From the NCBI GenBank assembly GCA_012932865.1, contig SAXG01000005.1, positions 62,001-126,000 of the forward strand: 64,000 bases of DNA, given 5' to 3'. A program made the translations under genes and the position numbers. The DNA is from Amylostereum areolatum (Eukaryota > Basidiomycota > Agaricomycetes > Russulales > Stereaceae). This document shows, piece by piece, positions 60,212-64,000 of this stretch. The notes beneath the pieces are model-generated. The model worked only from the letters and a program-made list of their open reading frames with translations, was not told the origin of the DNA and did no database searches. Each line of letters starts with the position of its first letter. Position 1 is the first letter of the stretch.

Positions 60212-60772
60212 TCAGCCTTGAGTATGAGGGGAGTTGGAAGTACCGGAATTCCTAGCCGGACGCCCCTCGCTCACACCCATCGCGGAATCCGGTACGGCCG
60301 ACGCCGACGCCTGACGCCGCACCCGAGTTCGTACTGGTCCTTGCACTGGCACTCCCTGTGGCCACACTCGCAGCCACTGCTCCCTGTACCCGCGCTCCCC
60401 GTCTCTGCAGGCAGTCCCGACACCGACCCACCGCCCTGCACAAGGAGCGGCACAGCAGCCTGCGTCCCGAACTGGCATCGGGGTCATAGGGTAGCCCTGG
60501 TTTGCGGTACAGTCTGCGACGCCATCGGAGAGCGCGCAGGAGATGTCGAGGGTGACGGAAATCTCGGCGTTGCCATATTCGAGATGGGCGTTGGAGGCGC
60601 CTTCGATGAGGGTTGCTGGGAGGTGGGGTGAGCGGGCGGGCGGACGGACGGGCGAGAGGGAAGGAGAACAAGACGCACCGGTGCCGACCAGCCCGAAATC
60701 TTGGTCGGTGTCCGTCAGGCCCCCGGCGTATGCGGTTGCAACTCCGATCCTAAATTGGCGATTTTGGGCCAT
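60212..60772 (-). CDS. Possible secreted/GPI-type protein fragment
   Basis: On - a block FRIGVATAYAGGLTDTDQD is followed by a GTGCGT...CCCAG intron (about 60616-60681) and then LIEGASNAHLEYGNAEIS and VTLDISCALSDGVADCTANQ. A Ser/Gly/Thr-rich stretch follows in shifted frames (GSVSGLPAETGSAGTGSS; VATGSASARTSTNSGAAS). This layout resembles small basidiomycete cell-wall proteins with a C-terminal anchor, but no signal peptide is visible and at least one frame shift is needed. Low certainty. Confidence 0.3.
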   Translation of the reverse strand: MAQNRQFRIGVATAYAGGLTDTDQDFGLVGTGASCSPSLSPVRPPARSPHLPATLIEGASNAHLEYGNAEISVTLDISCALSDGVADCTANQGYPMTPMPVRDAGCCAAPCAGRWVGVGTACRDGERGYREQWLRVWPQGVPVQGPVRTRVRRQASASAVPDSAMGVSEGRPARNSGTSNSPHTQG

Positions 60773-61399
60773 TTCGTATGCACCATTTGGCCTACTTCCC
60801 GTACGCGCTGGGGATCGGGGTCACCTTTTTGTACCATTTTCGTACGCATTCCTGATCAGAGTCCCTTCCACCCGCCACATATACGCATAACGGGATCGGA
60901 CGTCGAATCGCATGCACTTCGTGCGCACTTCAAACTGAATGAAACAGTGTATTGTGAAAGAGTATTTAAGTATGTGTAAGTTTATGATGCTTCCATTGTA
61001 CCAACAGAGCCTTGAGTTCTCTCCAGACATGCAAGCTCTGTAACTGCTGCAACCTGCTCCTTTCGTTGTGACTCGGAGAGAGTTCTGATGATGCCTGCAG
61101 AGAAACGGTCGCACTGCACCCGCGTGAGAAACACCTTTTCGGTAGCTCGCGGGATTTGTCGGTAGACGCGAATAGTTCTGTCGAGGTGCTGGCGCAGAAG
61201 GATTTTGACGAGCCGGCATACGATGACGAGGGATGCAGGTGCGCACTGCGCGCTGGCCACGGTGTGCGTCGGTGGGGCGGTCGCAACCAGGCCGATCCCG
61301 GATCCGTACGCATCAGGATCGGACACCAGGACCGACTTGGCCACTTTCGGCGGTAATTGGATCGGACTAGGTCGACGATTTGACCCTTTCCCGTACGCA

Positions 61400-62130
61400 T
61401 TAGGATCGTGTCATGAATGATCTATAATTTTCTTTTTACTTTACATCGGTTACACGCTTTAGGACTTATCGACTTATCACCGGTCCGGCTCCACCTTGGC
61501 CCGGACCCGGCTCATCTATATCCCGCCCGGACCCACGTGACTCATCTCGGTCCAGGTCTGACTCCTTTCTCTTGACTCATGCTGTACGATACTGACTCAT
61601 GCTGTGCTCTTTTACATACGACTGCTTACTTATACTTGGTCTGCTTACTGATCGCCGTGTATTGGTTGCTTACCTAAGTCTCTCTCCTCTTGTGTATATA
61701 AGGCTCGCTCTCTGCTGTACATATTCCTTATCTCGAGCTAGTCAATTCTACCGACTTTGCTTGCTTTCCCTCGTCTGTCGCCGTGTCTGATCGGCTCCCC
61801 TCTGTCGTCCTCATCTTCTAGTCAGCTGTGTCGTAACTTGGTGCTGTCGCACTAGTCGTTGCTGACATAAGCTCGAGATCTGTTTACTCTTGCACCACCC
61901 TACGACCGTCCCTACGTACTGTAGCGTAGTAGTAGTAGTACCCTGTCTGGTACTGACCTTGTCCTTCCCCCATGCCGCCCTAGACCGTTGCCCCCAGAGT
62001 ACGTGACTCGTTACCCTGACATTGTGGTCGTGCGCACGTATACCGGTGCCGGCTTGACGTTTCCTCGAAACGTTACACCTACTCGAGACTCTCCAATACC
62101 AGGAGTTGAAAGCTCAGAGGTGACAGTAGA
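61400..62130 (+). repeat. Possible LTR or LTR-flanking retroelement sequence
   Basis: AT-rich, with TGTGTATATAAGGCTC (TATA at 61695-61701), pyrimidine-rich downstream sequence and a (TAG)n run near 61925-61939, followed at 62340 by a retroelement-like ORF. The composition differs sharply from host DNA to the left. Ends cannot be fixed because no second copy is present. Confidence 0.35.
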
Positions 62131-62132
62131 AG

Positions 62133-63165
62133 GTGCACCTTTGGTGTAGGAAACGAGTAAAAGCGGCGAAAGGAAAGCGGTTTAGGAAGTCTTTGGGCTC
62201 GTGTCCCCTAGACGAAGAGACAGCCAACAGGTCGAGAAGACTGAGGCAGACCGTCTTGCGATCTCATAACAGAACCACCTTCCCTCGACAAAATCTTCCC
62301 TTGCCGCACAGAGTAACCATTTCGACTGGGGGCTCGTGCATGGAAGATTGGTGCTCGCAAGTACAAGAATTCATCCCCATCAGCCACGACGCTATCATCT
62401 CCCTCATCAACGAATCTAAAGACCCTTGGGCCTGGCACAATTGGAAGGTCGCCCTCGGCGTAGAAGAACTTGAAGACTCCGTCATAGACATCCACTTCTA
62501 TCGCCTCAAAATAAGCGAACAAGGAAACGGAAACCTCTACGTCTACTCCTTCCCATACGTCACCTACCGCTACAAACTCGAGCAACCCCCAAAGACCTTC
62601 TACGCGCCCAACGAGAAAATACCAGTGGACACTCGACACACCCACCGCCTCCTTACACCAGGCAACACCCCCAGCCCCACACCAGAGCCAGAGGTCATCG
62701 ACCTCACCCAGCCAGAGGTCATCGACCTCACCCACTTATAAACAATTCCCTCGTTCGGACTCAACGGCTCCGACTCCAGTTCTGACTCCGACACCGACGT
62801 TGAGGACGAAAACTGCTACATATATCCCCTCCCTCTAGGCTTCACTGAACGAGGAAACGACTTCTTTGTCCAACTCGGAGACACCACTGTCGAAGTCGCC
62901 TTTGTAGCAACCCAAACAAGTGGCATCAGTTGGTACTTCGCCAACGAAAGCCAAGACGACCTCACTGAAGCCGACTTCAACCTCATCGCCGCCTCCGCCC
63001 TACCGCCTGTCACCGACGAAGACTTCTCCGACCTCGACGAACCAATCATGGCTGCTGTTACAACTCGTTCAAGGTACTTCATTTCCTGTTGCCTTATTAG
63101 GAAGGACTTCGCTAAACAACGAGTTACGACTGTGCCCCAGTTCGTAACCGTTTCGACGACATAGC
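62133..63165 (+). pseudogene. Retroelement internal fragment, frame with one internal TAA
   Basis: One frame runs from 62133 through TAA 62739-62741 and on to a stop near 63163. The first ATG in frame is 62340 (MEDWCSQVQEFIPIS). Before the stop: DPWAWHNWKVALGVEELED, IDIHFYRLKISEQGNGN, SFPYVTYRYKLEQPPK and twice PEVIDLT. After it: an acidic stretch (SDSSSDSDTDVEDEN), LGFTERGNDFFVQLGDTTVE and SGISWYFANESQDDLTEADF, then MAAVTTRSR near the start of the putative LTR. The layout (beta-rich block, stop, same frame continuing) parallels the frame ahead of gag in the chromovirus at 30.4-28.2 kb. The function is unknown. Confidence 0.45.
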
Positions 63166-63638
63166 CGCGACTGTGCCACAGTTCGTCGACATCTCAACAC
63201 AGCTACGACAGTGCCACTGTTCGTCGGCATCTCGACAACGTAGCCTTGACTGTGCCCCAGTCACGTCCCCGTAGATACTCGATGCTGATCGTTGCTCAAT
63301 GTACATATATTTACTCGACCTCCTCTCTTATAAAAGGAGGCTCAACGAACGAGCCATTCCCCAGCTCGTTCTCTTTGTAAATACAGGACTGTTCTAACTA
63401 AAGAACCTCCTCTTAAGTCTACTAAAGAGAATCCAAACTAAAGTCGATAGCTCGCCTAAGTATTCCGTGAATACTTACTGCTTCGCTTATCGACTCTAAC
63501 CTTCGCGCAACCGAGATGTCTGGATCACCTGATCCCACCTCTCACACGTAAGAGTACTGTAGCCTGAGCCGCTTGTCACATGATAAGGACCGTCCTTAAC
63601 ACTAGAACGAGCTCTCCTCTACACTAGCTCACCCTACA
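63056..63638 (+). repeat. Putative LTR of another retrotransposon
   Basis: A TGTTA...TACA segment of about 583 bp with a TATA box TATAAAA (63329-63335) preceded by a tandem repeat. It is followed by GTTTGGCGCAGAGCG, which resembles a tRNA-type primer-binding site (TGGCGCAGAGCG), and by an open frame to the window end. Ends are provisional, since only one copy lies in the window. Confidence 0.45.
63126..63266 (+). repeat. Tandem repeat upstream of the LTR TATA box
   Basis: About 3.5 units of 38-42 bases with the core CGACTGTGCCMCAGTTCGT...TCGACA. The variants CGACTGTGCCCCAG, CGACTGTGCCACAG, CGACAGTGCCACTG and TGACTGTGCCCCAG are spaced evenly. The position in the U3 part suggests enhancer repeats. 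Confidence 0.75.
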
Positions 63639-64000
63639 GTTTGGCGCAGAGCGTCAAACGAAACACCCACCACGGAGTCAGCGGAACAACCCGCTGAAAA
63701 AAGACCATCAGATTTTGAGATCCCTCAACTCCAATCAAACTGCAGTCGAGACTTCCCTAACGGAAACGAAGATCATCGCTGGACATTTGACCCCTATCAT
63801 CTCCTTTTTTACTACGACGGAGCCCTCGTCGCGAAAGAAAGCAAAGGAACATACACATACCAGTGGAACCCACCCATATACAGATACAACCTTCCCCCAG
63901 CAGCAGAATACTTCAAAGATAGATCCAAAAGAGAAAAGGAAGACGGAAGCTACGACAATTCACATTGGAAGCGCCCAGATTATTCAAGACCTCATATCGG
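63639..64000 (+). CDS. First internal codons of a retrotransposon, partial at window end
   Basis: A frame without ATG runs from the LTR through the primer site to base 64000. It codes for SAEQPAEKRPSDFEIPQLQ, HRWTFDPYHLLFYYDGALV, GTYTYQWNPPIYRYNLPP and a charged stretch (KDRSKREKEDGSYDN). The P-x-Y-x-Y-x-L pattern is also seen in the frames at about 62.55 kb and 30.0 kb. Truncated by the window edge. Confidence 0.4.

Noticed and set aside
63639..63665. GTTTG...CAAAC inverted repeat as a transposon end
   Set aside because: Five-base arms are too short; a primer-binding site directly after an LTR is a better explanation.

Overview
The window is nuclear DNA of a filamentous fungus, most likely an agaricomycete basidiomycete. 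The evidence is genes with many introns of about 46-65 nt (GTRNGT...YAG), high GC outside the repeats, a KDZ-type transposase relic, a Tf1/sushi-like chromovirus, and homologues of Enhancer of polycomb, DUF3433, questin-oxidase-like, C-4 methylsterol oxidase, AzgA permease and O-acetylhomoserine sulfhydrylase genes. No tRNA, rRNA or CRISPR array was recognised.

Layout. About 1-11.1 kb is decayed mobile DNA: the 3' part of a KDZ transposase (1-1349), a multi-exon unknown gene on + (2015-5330), a large unknown polyQ gene on - (9285 to 5594), a + gene with FTIRRP repeats (9649-10894) and an imperfect hairpin (10994-11065). The stretch is very rich in the heptamer TRCCGAG and carries several single in-frame stops. 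A G-rich minisatellite (about 11.7-12.5 kb) and an LRR-like gene (12965-14107) follow, then a DUF3433 membrane-protein gene (17424 to 14492, -).

An EamA/SLC35G-type transporter gene occurs twice, at 18.45-20.4 kb and 34.6-36.5 kb, inside a nearly identical 2.04-2.05 kb direct duplication. Between the copies lies a small unknown gene (31026 to 23213, -). A complete 7.1-kb LTR retrotransposon (23725-30824, 423-bp LTRs, TTAGG target duplication) sits in its second intron, so the gene spans almost 8 kb. The element has gag, protease, RT, RNase H, integrase and chromodomain, and its primer-binding site is complementary to the predicted 5' end of its own RNA, as in Tf1 self-priming elements.

From 36.8 kb to 58.5 kb are ordinary host genes: EPL1-like (-), short-chain dehydrogenase (-), DUF92/TMEM19 (-), questin-oxidase-like (+), ERG25-like (+), AzgA-like (-) and MET17-like (+). 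Several between 42.8 and 58 kb carry one-base frame breaks, many in short homopolymers, which look more like assembly errors than gene death. A 6-kb stretch (50.5-56.5 kb) has no recognisable gene. The right end (about 61.4-64 kb) is retrotransposon DNA again: a possible LTR, an internal fragment, and a further LTR followed by the first internal codons of another element.

Most noteworthy: (i) the retrotransposon target site lies on the predicted intron branch point; (ii) its self-priming site; (iii) long ATG-less frames after the primer site, two of them with an in-frame stop, and a possibly shared small domain ahead of gag in three elements; (iv) the heptamer-studded KDZ region with unknown passenger genes; (v) a one-base difference between the transporter copies that makes an intron readable in frame in one copy only.
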